NCBI RefSeq assembly: GCF_029392075.1
Contig: NZ_CP113929.1
Span: 930,001-994,000 of the forward strand
Source: Bifidobacterium sp. ESL0704
Lineage (GTDB): Bacteria > Actinomycetota > Actinomycetes > Actinomycetales > Bifidobacteriaceae
Direction: 5' to 3'
Length of the DNA stretch: 64,000 nucleotides
The notes beneath the pieces are model-generated. The model was not told where the DNA came from. It saw only the letters and a program-made list of their open reading frames with translations, and did not search any database. The number at the start of each line of letters is the position of its first letter. Position 1 is the stretch's first letter. Below are positions 25,253-33,951 of the stretch, one piece after another. A program made the translations under genes and the position numbers.

Positions 25253-26146
25253 GTGAACGTAGATGGGCTGAGTGCTCCCGTTGATGATGCCGCATTGAGG
25301 TCGACGCGCGCGGATAACACCGATGGTGAGGCGCCGCAAAAAGCCGAAGACAAAGGTTTTTCGGTCAATCTCGCCGTCTATTCGGGGCCGTTCGACGCGC
25401 TGCTGACGATGATCGCGAACCGCAAGCTTGAGCTGACCGAAGTCTCGCTTTCGGCCATTACCGAGGAATTCATCGAATACGTACGCGGACTCGACATGGC
25501 TCGTGACATGGAGAAGGTCAGCGCTTTCCTTGAAGTCGCTTCTGTTCTGGTGGAGGCCAAGAGCGCGGCGATTCTGCCGGGAGACGAGAACGGCGAACGC
25601 GATGAGCAGAGCATGGAGGCCCTGCGTGAGAGGGATCTGCTGTTCGCCAGACTCGTGCAATATCGCGCGTTCAAAAGCGCCGCCAACGATTTTCGTGAGC
25701 TTTTCGCCGCCAATTCCGGGCGTTTCGCGCATCCTTCCTTCAGCGACCCGGCCATTGCCGCCATGCTTCCCGAACTGGCATGGACGCTTGGTCCGGAGGA
25801 TTTGGCCAGGATCGCCGTTGAGGTGTTTCTCAACGCCCCCGCCGACGAGGTGCGGCTCGATCAGCTTCATGTCTCGCAAGTCGATTTGAAGCAGCAGTCG
25901 CAGATTGTGCGTAGCCGTCTGCGCGAACTTGGCTCCGGCACCTCGATGACCTTTGGCGAGCTGACGGACGATGCCATGAGCACGTTGGTGATCGTCGCCA
26001 GGTTTTTGGCGATCTTGCTGTTTTTCAAGCAAGGCGTATTGCAGTATAAGCAGTCGGGGCCTTTTGAGGATTTGCACTTACGATGGGTGCCAGGTGCCGA
26101 TGACGGGGACGACGCCGTGGAAGTGAACGAAGGTGATTTCGCATGA
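25253..26146 (+). CDS. scpA: Segregation and condensation protein ScpA
   Basis: The 297-residue kleisin bridges SMC heads. The N-terminal SMC-binding domain begins near residue 35 (FSVNLAVYSGPFDALLTMIA), followed by KLELTEVSLSAITEEFIEYV and the helical FLEVASVLVEAKSAAILP. The C-terminal winged helix contains VIVARFLAILLFFKQGVLQ. The start is GTG 25253 after GTGAGGTG, and a TATAGT box lies 16 bp before the start codon. It overlaps scpB by four bases (ATGA), so translation is coupled. Confidence 0.93.
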   Translation: MNVDGLSAPVDDAALRSTRADNTDGEAPQKAEDKGFSVNLAVYSGPFDALLTMIANRKLELTEVSLSAITEEFIEYVRGLDMARDMEKVSAFLEVASVLVEAKSAAILPGDENGERDEQSMEALRERDLLFARLVQYRAFKSAANDFRELFAANSGRFAHPSFSDPAIAAMLPELAWTLGPEDLARIAVEVFLNAPADEVRLDQLHVSQVDLKQQSQIVRSRLRELGSGTSMTFGELTDDAMSTLVIVARFLAILLFFKQGVLQYKQSGPFEDLHLRWVPGADDGDDAVEVNEGDFA

Positions 26147-26988
26147 GTGAAACCAATGATATGGACGTAAACGACACCGAATCAACACCGCCAAACGGGT
26201 TGCCTCAATCGCAGGCGAGGGCCGGCATGGGGGAGGCAAAGGCTGCTGCGGCCGCCGAAGCCTCAGACGACAATGCCCAAAACGAAAACGGGAACGTGCT
26301 CGGCGATGCCGATAAGAGTATGCGCAAACACCCTGATGATGTTCGCCGTATCTCGCTAGCAGTGCCCGACTCGCCTTCCACACGTCCCGAGTATGTGGAT
26401 TTTTGTGTTGACGATTTTCCGGGTGGGTTGCGATCCTGTCTTGAAGCGATTCTGATGGTGGCCGACCAGCCTCAACAGGCGGCCGACCTGGCCCGTGTGT
26501 TGGCGGTTGATGAGGATCAGGTCACCGCTGCCCTTCAGGCGATGCAACGCGAATACGACGGCGACGCAACACGGGATCTCGCCCCTCGGGGATTCGAGCT
26601 GCGGCATACCGCCCGTGGCTGGCAATACGGCAATCGTGCCGTGTTCGAACCGGTGGTTTCGGCTTTCGTCACCGACGGGCAGATGGCGCGGCTTTCGCAG
26701 GCGGCGCTCGAGGCCCTTGCCATTGTGGCTTACAAGCAGCCGGTCACCCGTGCTCAGATCGCGGCCATCCGTGGGGTCAATTCCGACGGTGTGGTGCGTG
26801 CGTTGAACGTGCGTGGCCTGATCCGCGAAGAGGGTGCCGATCCCGATTCCCGTGCGGCGTTTCTGGTCACCACCGGACTGTTCCTTGAGAAAATGGGCCT
26901 TGAATCGCTCGATCAGCTGCCCGAACTCGCCCCCTTCATGCCTGCTGCCGATGATGTCGTGAACCAGGCTCACGCCGATGAGGTCTAG
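26143..26988 (+). CDS. scpB: Segregation and condensation protein ScpB
   Basis: This 281-residue partner of ScpA has two winged-helix domains: the first near SCLEAILMVADQPQQAADLA (residues about 107-125) and the second near LSQAALEALAIVAYKQPVTR and IRGVNSDGVVRALNVRGLI. The first 90 residues are an acidic, probably disordered extension. The start codon overlaps the scpA stop. A spacer of 169 bp with the NAD operator separates it from nadA. Confidence 0.94.
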   Translation: MSETNDMDVNDTESTPPNGLPQSQARAGMGEAKAAAAAEASDDNAQNENGNVLGDADKSMRKHPDDVRRISLAVPDSPSTRPEYVDFCVDDFPGGLRSCLEAILMVADQPQQAADLARVLAVDEDQVTAALQAMQREYDGDATRDLAPRGFELRHTARGWQYGNRAVFEPVVSAFVTDGQMARLSQAALEALAIVAYKQPVTRAQIAAIRGVNSDGVVRALNVRGLIREEGADPDSRAAFLVTTGLFLEKMGLESLDQLPELAPFMPAADDVVNQAHADEV

Positions 26989-27061
26989 CCGTAACGTTCG
27001 CAGGCTCTGAAAGGCGCTGAATTTCAAGCGTTGAGCAAGGGTGAACGAATCTTGCATTAAA

Positions 27062-27092
27062 TTATAGTCATAATGACTATAAGTGCTATACT
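27062..27092 (+). promoter_or_regulatory. NAD-locus operator and promoter (NrtR site candidate)
   Basis: TTATAGTCAT (27062-27071), one base, and ATGACTATAA (27073-27082) form a perfect palindrome. A TATACT -10 box follows at 27087-27092, so the palindrome covers the -35 region. Its place ahead of nadA and the presence of nrtR at the end of the same gene set suggest that NrtR binds here and blocks RNA polymerase. Confidence 0.8.
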
Positions 27093-27157
27093 GGCATTGC
27101 TTATCTCGATGTATTCCAGTTTGCGGCTGCTTGCCGATGACCGGGAAGGAAACGAAT

Positions 27158-28432
27158 ATGACAGTAACAGCATTCAAGGCTCCATCGGTCGATGAGATCA
27201 TCGCCAAGCTTGGGGCGCAAAGCACCTGCGACGCCGGACTCACCGTCGATCCCTGGCAGAGCACCTCCGGTTATGGGCCGGGTGCGTCCATGAAGGACAA
27301 ACTGCCCGCAGGGGCCCCGGTGCAGCAGCCCCTTCCGGAGGAGTACCGCAACGCCAGCGCCGACGAATTGCAGAGACGCATCGCCGCGGCGAAGAAGACC
27401 TTGGGCGACAAGCTGCTGATTCTTGGCCATTATTATCAACGCGATGAGATCGTCAAGCACGCCGATTTCGTGGGGGACTCGTTCCAGCTTTCCGAAAACG
27501 CGGCAAGTTGCCCCGATGCGGAGCACATCGTCTTCTGCGGCGTGCATTTCATGGCCGAGACCGCTGATATTCTCTCGACGAGCGAGCAGAGCGTAAGCCT
27601 GCCGAACCTCTCCGCCGGCTGCTCGATGGCCGATATGGCCGATATCGATCAGGTCAGCGAATGCTGGAACCAGCTTATGGACATTTTCGGCGATAAGCCG
27701 GAAGCGGATGGCAAGCAGCAGATCGTGCCGGTGACCTATATGAACTCGTCGGCCGCGCTGAAGGCGTTCTGCGGGCGTAACGGCGGCATCGTCTGCACGT
27801 CTTCGAACGCGCGCACCGTGCTGGACTGGGCGTTTGAACGCGGCAAGCGTGTGCTGTTCTTCCCGGACCAGCATCTGGGCCGCAACACCGGCAAGGCCAT
27901 GGGTATCCCACTCGAACAGATGCCGATGTGGGACCCGTTCAAGGAGCAAGGCGGCGTCGGCGATCCGTCGATCTATCAGAATGCCAAGATCATCCTCTGG
28001 AAGGGATTCTGCTCGGTGCATCAGCGCTTCACGGTCGAGCAGATTGAGCGGGCGCGCAAGGCGTATCCGGACGTGAGGGTCATCGTACATCCCGAATGCC
28101 CGATGGACGTGGTCGATGCGGCCGACGGGGTCGGATCCACCGCCTATATCGTCAAGCAGGTCGCCGACGCTCCTGCCGGCTCCACGATTGCCGTGGGTAC
28201 CGAGATCAACATGGTCAATCGACTCGCCATGCAATATCCGGACAAGACCGTCTTCTGCCTCGACCCGGTGGTCTGCCCCTGCTCGACGATGTATCGTATC
28301 CATCCCGCCTACCTGGCTTGGGTGTTGGAGAATCTGGTGGCAGGCAAGGTCGTCAACCGCATCACCGTTGACTCCCAGACCGCGCGTGAGGCGAAGGTGG
28401 CGTTGCAGCGCATGCTTGACGCACGTCCCTGA
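27158..28432 (+). CDS. nadA: Quinolinate synthase A
   Basis: The 424-residue 4Fe-4S enzyme condenses iminoaspartate with dihydroxyacetone phosphate to quinolinate. Family blocks are LLILGHYYQRDEIVKHADFV, the cluster-binding Cys in VFCGVHFMAETADIL, and the C-terminal cysteines in HPECPMDVVDAAD and DPVVCPCSTMYRIHP. The start at 27158 follows GGGAAGG; a longer frame from 27083 runs through the promoter and is not used. It is the first gene of nadA-nadB-nadC and depends on cluster supply, which fits the cysteine desulfurase further along. Confidence 0.95.
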   Translation: MTVTAFKAPSVDEIIAKLGAQSTCDAGLTVDPWQSTSGYGPGASMKDKLPAGAPVQQPLPEEYRNASADELQRRIAAAKKTLGDKLLILGHYYQRDEIVKHADFVGDSFQLSENAASCPDAEHIVFCGVHFMAETADILSTSEQSVSLPNLSAGCSMADMADIDQVSECWNQLMDIFGDKPEADGKQQIVPVTYMNSSAALKAFCGRNGGIVCTSSNARTVLDWAFERGKRVLFFPDQHLGRNTGKAMGIPLEQMPMWDPFKEQGGVGDPSIYQNAKIILWKGFCSVHQRFTVEQIERARKAYPDVRVIVHPECPMDVVDAADGVGSTAYIVKQVADAPAGSTIAVGTEINMVNRLAMQYPDKTVFCLDPVVCPCSTMYRIHPAYLAWVLENLVAGKVVNRITVDSQTAREAKVALQRMLDARP

Positions 28433-28448
28433 CCAATATCAATGGGCG

Positions 28449-28488
28449 ATGGTCGGGAGCGGTGCGCATGGTGTCGGCTCCCGACCAT
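28449..28488 (+). repeat. Strong hairpin between nadA and nadB
   Basis: ATGGTCGGGAGC (28449-28460) and GCTCCCGACCAT (28477-28488) form a perfect 12-bp stem in the 182-bp spacer. A GGACC/GGTCC hairpin follows about 58 bp further on. It could terminate, attenuate or protect the nadA message; there is no T tract. Confidence 0.65.
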
Positions 28489-28614
28489 GCCATGACACCA
28501 ATCGATTGTGGACCGGTGCGCCCGATTCGGCACAAGGTCCGGCCCGATGGTTCGTCGTGGCGCGGAAGAGCATAGGCAATATCAGGCCCGGCAGGGTATA
28601 AGAGGTGAGCCATT

Positions 28615-30288
28615 ATGGGACAAGAGAAGAACATAGTCATTGTGGGTGCGGGGGTCGCCGGATTGTCAGCGGCGCTCGCGGTGGCTGGCACCGGCCACGA
28701 TGTGACGTTGGTGACCAAGGCCGATTTGGTGGAGTCGAACACCTACCATGCCCAAGGGGGCATAGCCGCCGCCATTTTTGATGATGACGATCCGAAATTG
28801 CATGCCGCCGACACCATGGCGGCCGGACACGGCCTGTGCGATCCGAAGGCGGTGGAGATCCTGACCCGGGAGGGTGCGCTGCGGGTGCGCGAATTCGCCA
28901 AGGCGGGGGTCCGTTTCGACAGGGATGAGGCGGGCCACATGCTGCGTGGGCTGGAAGCCGCCCACTCACGGGCCCGGGTGGTGCATGCCGGCGGCGACGC
29001 GACGGGCAAGATACTCGAGCTTGACGTCTCCGCGATGGTGCGCCGTCAGCCGAGAATCCACATCGTCGAACACGCTTTCCTCGAAGACATCGTCGTGCGT
29101 GACGGCCATGTAACGGCTGTGAGGCTGTTGGCCGACGACGGCTACGGGTCCACCGCCTCAGTGGCGGAAGACGTCAGTGAAAACAGCTCCGGTCAGGGGC
29201 CGCACCGCATGGAGATGCCGGCGGACCGCGTCATCCTGGCCACTGGCGGTGCGGGGCGGATGTACCCCTACACCACCAACCCCCAGGTGGCCACGGCCGA
29301 CGGTCTTGCCGCGGCTTGGAGGGCGGGAGCCCAGGTGGCCGACCTGGAGTTCTACCAGTTCCATCCCACTGCCTTGGCGGTAGGCGAGCATTTCCTGATT
29401 TCCGAGGCCGTGCGTGGCGAGGGCGCCATCCTGCTCGATGAAAACGGACATCGCTATATGCCTGATATCGACCCGCGCGGTGAGTTGGCGCCACGCGACG
29501 TGGTGGCACGTGAGAATTTCAAGGTGATGCAACGTCAGGGCGGACGGCCGGTGATGCTGGACGTCTCACCGATGGCCAAGGAAAACCCCGATCTTCAGGC
29601 ATTCCTCAAACGCCGGTTCCCGACCATCGACGCCTATGTGCGTTCGATGGGCTTCGACTGGAGCAGAGAGCCGATTCCTGTGGCTCCGGCGGCACATTAC
29701 TATATGGGCGGCGTTCGTACCGATCTCGACGGTCGGGCTAGCCTTCCGGGGCTCTATGCGGCGGGCGAATGCGCTCGAACCGGGGTGATGGGATCGAACC
29801 GTCTGGCCTCCAATTCGCTGCTTGAAGGGCTGGTCTATGGCAGGCGGGCCGGGCTGGCCGCAGTGCATGACCAAGCCGATGCGATGTGGAAGCCGGAACC
29901 GTTGCTCAATTCCGTGACCGGCGAGAGTCTTGATGAAGCCCCGATCGCATTGCCCGATCCCATCTGCAAGGCCGAAGGGGCTGACGTATGGGGCCGCGAG
30001 CGCATTCAACAGCACATGTGGGAAGGCGTCGGTGTGTTGCGTGACCATGACGGGTTGCGTGACGCCGAAGAGGCGCTATCTTCCGGGTTGGCTGCCGCGA
30101 ACGCGGCCGTATCCCCTGCGTCGCTGTCTAGCGTCGAGGCGCTCGAGAACCGCAACATGCTCACTGTGGGCTATGTGGCCGCGAGCGCGGCGCAAAACCG
30201 TACCGAATCGCGTGGGGCGCACGCCCGAAACGATTTTCCTCGCTCCAGCGATCAGTGGGCCCATTCCGTGGCCTATGTCAGGGGCTGA
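28615..30288 (+). CDS. nadB: L-aspartate oxidase
   Basis: The 557-residue flavoenzyme oxidises L-aspartate to iminoaspartate for NadA. It has the FAD motif VGAGVAGLSAALAV at the N-terminus, YHAQGGIAAAI, the active-site region DLEFYQFHPTAL, HYYMGGVRTDLDG and the GECARTGVMGSNRLASNSLL segment that separates this family from succinate dehydrogenase. AGAGGTGAG precedes ATG 28615. It is the second gene of the NAD operon. Confidence 0.95.
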   Translation: MGQEKNIVIVGAGVAGLSAALAVAGTGHDVTLVTKADLVESNTYHAQGGIAAAIFDDDDPKLHAADTMAAGHGLCDPKAVEILTREGALRVREFAKAGVRFDRDEAGHMLRGLEAAHSRARVVHAGGDATGKILELDVSAMVRRQPRIHIVEHAFLEDIVVRDGHVTAVRLLADDGYGSTASVAEDVSENSSGQGPHRMEMPADRVILATGGAGRMYPYTTNPQVATADGLAAAWRAGAQVADLEFYQFHPTALAVGEHFLISEAVRGEGAILLDENGHRYMPDIDPRGELAPRDVVARENFKVMQRQGGRPVMLDVSPMAKENPDLQAFLKRRFPTIDAYVRSMGFDWSREPIPVAPAAHYYMGGVRTDLDGRASLPGLYAAGECARTGVMGSNRLASNSLLEGLVYGRRAGLAAVHDQADAMWKPEPLLNSVTGESLDEAPIALPDPICKAEGADVWGRERIQQHMWEGVGVLRDHDGLRDAEEALSSGLAAANAAVSPASLSSVEALENRNMLTVGYVAASAAQNRTESRGAHARNDFPRSSDQWAHSVAYVRG

Positions 30289-30358
30289 ACCGCCGGTAAG
30301 CGCGGTGAAAGTCGTTGTGGTCGGCCGTGTAGCGAGGCCGTGGTGAAAGGAACGAGGA

Positions 30359-31279
30359 ATGATGCTGACCAACCATGTCATAGAGACGGCTGTCGCCATG
30401 GCTCTGCAGGAAGATGCGCCGTATGGTGACATCACCTGCGAGACGACCATACCGGTACACGCCAAGGGCAACGCGAAACTCGTTGCGCGCGAGGGAGGGG
30501 TGATGAGCGGGGCCCGGGTGTTCCGGGCCGCATTCGTCAGCCAGAGCGATGAGGTCGAAGTAAAGACCCTCGTCGGCGACGGGCAGCGTTTCCGAGCCGG
30601 CCAGGTGCTGGCGAGCGTCGCCGGACCGGTTCGCGATATACTGACCGCCGAGCGCGTGGCCCTGAATTTCACGCAACGGATGTGTGGCATCGCCACCATG
30701 ACCTCGTCGTTTGTGGACAGGGTCAACGCGATATATGCCGCTACCGACGATGAAGGGCATGACGTCGGCTCGAAGGCGCCTGCGGCAAGACGGCCGAGGC
30801 GTTACCCGCGTACGAGGATCGCGGACACGCGAAAGACCACGCCCGGACTGCGTCCCTTCGAGAAATACGCGGTCACCTGCGGCGGTGGATACAACCACCG
30901 TTATGGCCTTTCCGATGCGGTCATGGTCAAGGACAACCATCTGGCGGCGCTTGCACAGCAGGGTATCGACATGGCTGGTGCCATCCGACACATTCGCGAG
31001 CAGGTGGGCCATACGATCCATATCGAGGTGGAGGTCGACCGGCTCGAACAGATCGACGCGGCGCTCGCCGGGGGAGCCGATACCATCATGCTCGACAATT
31101 TCACGTTGGAAGACACCAGAAGGGGCGTGGACATGATCGATGGCGCCGCCGTCGTGGAAGCCAGCGGCAACATGAGCCTTCAACGGGTGGCGTCGGTGGC
31201 CGCCACGGGCGTGGATGTGATTTCCGTGGGTGCGTTGACTCACAGTGTGCGCAGTATCGACCTGGGCCTTGACTACTGA
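30359..31279 (+). CDS. nadC: Nicotinate-nucleotide pyrophosphorylase (carboxylating)
   Basis: The 306-residue enzyme makes nicotinate mononucleotide from quinolinate and PRPP. It has EDAPYGDIT near the start, ERVALNFTQRMCGIAT, RIADTRKTTPGLRPFEKYAV, GGGYNHRYGLSDAVMVKDNH and the C-terminal ASGNMSLQRV. A basic insertion of about 25 residues (TDDEGHDVGSKAPAARRPRR) separates the two halves at residues about 129-150. The start at 30359 follows AAAGGAACGAGG; ATG 30362 is possible. It is 70 bp after nadB. Confidence 0.95.
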   Translation: MMLTNHVIETAVAMALQEDAPYGDITCETTIPVHAKGNAKLVAREGGVMSGARVFRAAFVSQSDEVEVKTLVGDGQRFRAGQVLASVAGPVRDILTAERVALNFTQRMCGIATMTSSFVDRVNAIYAATDDEGHDVGSKAPAARRPRRYPRTRIADTRKTTPGLRPFEKYAVTCGGGYNHRYGLSDAVMVKDNHLAALAQQGIDMAGAIRHIREQVGHTIHIEVEVDRLEQIDAALAGGADTIMLDNFTLEDTRRGVDMIDGAAVVEASGNMSLQRVASVAATGVDVISVGALTHSVRSIDLGLDY

Positions 31280-31480
31280 GGATCGACCACTGCACTCACG
31301 CGCCAGGTCCATCGACGGCGGCGGGTGGGGCGCCAAGGCGATTATCCCTCGGATGTCGCTGATCGTTGCCGCCGGCCGCGTGACGCATGGAGCCGTGGCA
31401 GATAGGCGTCGATGCGTGTTTCGATGAGCAAAGGGATGATGGCGATGAGCGTGATTGTCAACGACGAGCAAGGAGAGACG

Positions 31481-32749
31481 ATGTCCGATGAGATATATCT
31501 GGATGCTTCGGCGACCGAACCGGTGAGCTCCGGCGTGATCGAGGCGATGACCCCGTTCCTGGCCGATGCGTTTGGCAATCCTGCCAGCGTGCATCAACCG
31601 GGTAGGACCGCAGCGCGTGCGTTGGCTGCGGCCCGTGAGGCGTTCGCTGCGGGTCTGGGTGGTAAAAGCGGCGATGTGGTCTTCACCTCTGGGGGAACGG
31701 AATCCGACAACCTGGCCATTAAAGGCATTGCCATGGCGCGTATGAAGCGCATGGGTCTATGCCCGGCTTTCCACGCCGGTGACGAAACCGACGGATACCA
31801 GTCCGGCGATGGCGGGTCCCATGGCGTCGGCGAAGACGGTCAGGATGCCGAATCCCGCCGTCCCCGTATCGTGATTTCCGCTGTCGAGCATCCTGCGGTG
31901 TCCCAAGCGGCGGATTGGCTGGGCCGGTGGTTCGGCTTCGAGGTCGTGCGCGTGCCGGTCGACCGGCAGGCCCACATCGATCTGGAAGCCCTTGAGGACG
32001 AGCTTGCCGGAAGGAAAGGGGAACGCACGACGCTGGTAAGCGTCATGCTGGCCAACAACGAGGTCGGCACCATCGAACCGGTTTCGCAGATCGTCGAAAT
32101 CGCGCATGCGCATCATGTCCCCGTCCACGTCGACGCGGTACAGGCGGCTGGACGCATTCCGATTCGCTTCCGTGACTGGGACATCGATGCTTTGGCGGTT
32201 TCGGGGCATAAATTCGCCACGCCCAAAGGGCTGGGTGCGCTCATGCTGCGCAACCGCGTGCCGATCGAACCTCTGATTTCCGGAGGAGGCCAGGAACACG
32301 GCCTGCGCAGCGGCACCCAGAATGTCGCCGGTGCCGTGGCGCTGGCGGTGGCCATCGGCGAGGCCAACGAGCGTATGCGTGATGAATGGGACGCCATGGT
32401 CGCCTCACGCAACAAGCTGATCGATGCGGTGCGTCGCGTGGTGCCGGCCGCCGAGCTGACCGGAGACCCGGAAGCGCGTCTGCCCGGACACGCTTCATTC
32501 GTCTTTCCCGGCGTCACCGGCGAGGCGCTCTTGGTCGATCTCGATGCGCACGGCATCTCCTGTTCCTCGGGCTCCGCCTGTGCCATGGGGCGCCATGAGG
32601 TGCCGCCGACGTTGATGGCGATGGGCTTCGATGAGGATGCTGCGAAATCGGCCCTGCGTATGAGCTTCGCCAGGCCGCTGACTGGTGACCAGATCGACCG
32701 GGTGGCTTATGCGCTGGAAGGCTCGTACACCAGACTCACGCAGCGTTGA
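31481..32749 (+). CDS. Cysteine desulfurase, NifS/IscS-like, of the NAD locus
   Basis: The 422-residue PLP enzyme removes sulfur from cysteine, probably to build the 4Fe-4S cluster of NadA. It begins IYLDASATEPVSSGVIEAM, has SGGTESDNLAIKG, the PLP lysine in AVSGHKFATPKG and the catalytic cysteine in GISCSSGSACAMGRHE. About 40 residues of low-complexity sequence (GDETDGYQSGDGGSHGVGED region, roughly 100-135) interrupt the fold. The start at 31481 has an excellent AAGGAGAG; upstream in-frame ATGs lack one. In several bacteria a dedicated NifS-like enzyme is encoded beside nadA-nadB-nadC. Confidence 0.92.
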   Translation: MSDEIYLDASATEPVSSGVIEAMTPFLADAFGNPASVHQPGRTAARALAAAREAFAAGLGGKSGDVVFTSGGTESDNLAIKGIAMARMKRMGLCPAFHAGDETDGYQSGDGGSHGVGEDGQDAESRRPRIVISAVEHPAVSQAADWLGRWFGFEVVRVPVDRQAHIDLEALEDELAGRKGERTTLVSVMLANNEVGTIEPVSQIVEIAHAHHVPVHVDAVQAAGRIPIRFRDWDIDALAVSGHKFATPKGLGALMLRNRVPIEPLISGGGQEHGLRSGTQNVAGAVALAVAIGEANERMRDEWDAMVASRNKLIDAVRRVVPAAELTGDPEARLPGHASFVFPGVTGEALLVDLDAHGISCSSGSACAMGRHEVPPTLMAMGFDEDAAKSALRMSFARPLTGDQIDRVAYALEGSYTRLTQR

Positions 32750-32903
32750 TTGCCTGTGAGATGATAGAGGATTGGCGTGGAACCCGGCGCCGAAGCCGCA
32801 CAAGGGATCGGCGATGATCGTTACGGGAACCGATGTGGCATTTGTGCGTTATGCTTGTTACCCTCGAATAGGATCATGACGATTGACATGAGGGGATGGT
32901 CTG

Positions 32904-33731
32904 ATGTGGCAAGGCAATGTGACGGAACGCAAGGCGGGCCCGCCCGAGGTCGGGGTCTCCGTCATTATCTTCGCGCTTGCCCATGCGCACGACAGTCAGG
33001 AAAAGAAAACGGGGAAAGCGACGCATGACGAGTTGTGGATACCGTTGGTGCGGCGCGTGCGCGAACCGTTCAAGGGCATGTGGGCGTTGCCCGGCGGCGG
33101 CTTGCTGGTAGGCAGGTCGCTGGAATGGTCGGCGTTCGTGGCTCTGGAATCGACTACGAACCTGCGTCCCCGTTATCTTGAACAGCTCTACACCTTCGGC
33201 GACCCGCATCGTTCCGGATCGGCCTTGCCCATGGTCTCGATCGTCTATTGGGCTCTTATCGGCAGCACTCAGGTCGACGATCTGCGTGACGGCGACAATG
33301 TGCGATGGTTCGCTGAATCCGCCTTGCCACCTCTCGCTTTCGACCATGCCGAAATCATCAGATACGCGTTGGATCGGCTGCGTTCCAGGATGTCATATCC
33401 CGACGTGGCTTCCAAATTGGTGGGTCCGCGCTTCACCTTGCGTCGCCTTCACGATGTCTATGAGGCCATCGCCGGTCGTACGTTCGATCTGGGCAATTTC
33501 CGCCGCAAGATGCTTGCTTCCGGACAGCTTGAAGACACGGGGGAGAAGCTGGCGGAAGGCCGGCACCGACCGGCCGCCGTCTATCGTTACGTTCCCGAGG
33601 TCGTGGCCAAAGGCAACGAGATATGGAAAGCGTGGGACACAGAGCTCAATCCCAAGCCGGTCGGCTCCGTTTCGGCATATGACCCCTCGGCAACATCCGA
33701 CGACGCCCTTTCCCCGTTGACCACGGACTGA
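32904..33731 (+). CDS. nrtR: NrtR, Nudix-related repressor of NAD biosynthesis
   Basis: The 275-residue protein has an N-terminal Nudix fold (VSVIIFAL, MWALPGGGLLVGRSLEWSAF) and a C-terminal winged helix (FTLRRLHDVYEAIAGRTFDL, then NFRRKMLASGQL and RPAAVYRYVPE). The Nudix box normally ends REUxEExGU; here the acidic residues are mostly replaced (ALESTTNL), so hydrolase activity is probably lost and the domain senses ADP-ribose-type metabolites instead. The position directly after the NAD genes and the palindrome before nadA support a repressor of this operon. ATG 32904 follows GAGGGGA. Confidence 0.88.
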   Translation: MWQGNVTERKAGPPEVGVSVIIFALAHAHDSQEKKTGKATHDELWIPLVRRVREPFKGMWALPGGGLLVGRSLEWSAFVALESTTNLRPRYLEQLYTFGDPHRSGSALPMVSIVYWALIGSTQVDDLRDGDNVRWFAESALPPLAFDHAEIIRYALDRLRSRMSYPDVASKLVGPRFTLRRLHDVYEAIAGRTFDLGNFRRKMLASGQLEDTGEKLAEGRHRPAAVYRYVPEVVAKGNEIWKAWDTELNPKPVGSVSAYDPSATSDDALSPLTTD

Positions 33732-33763
33732 GACCGACGCGGATGCCGCGGCCCGATGGCCTC

Positions 33764-33778
33764 ACGACCCGTCGGGTC
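33764..33778. repeat. Short palindrome between nrtR and typA
   Basis: CGACCC and GGGTCG flank GTC about 30 bp after the nrtR stop. It may be a weak terminator; no T tract follows. Confidence 0.3.
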
Positions 33779-33951
33779 GGTGGCGGTGACGATTCCCGCA
33801 GCATGTCGAAACCGTGATCTCGCAGGGATTAGCAAATAGCGTATCCGTGTCGGGATACATGGATACCATTGTGAAGGTTTGTGTGTAAGTAGAAGGTTAG
33901 AGTAGTTCTATCTGATAAACACCCAAGAAAAGGTAACTAGGAGAGGCTTTT

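Noticed and set aside
23888..26077. 729-codon frame on the minus strand opposite parA and scpA
   Set aside because: It lies antisense to two recognised genes and has no family resemblance.
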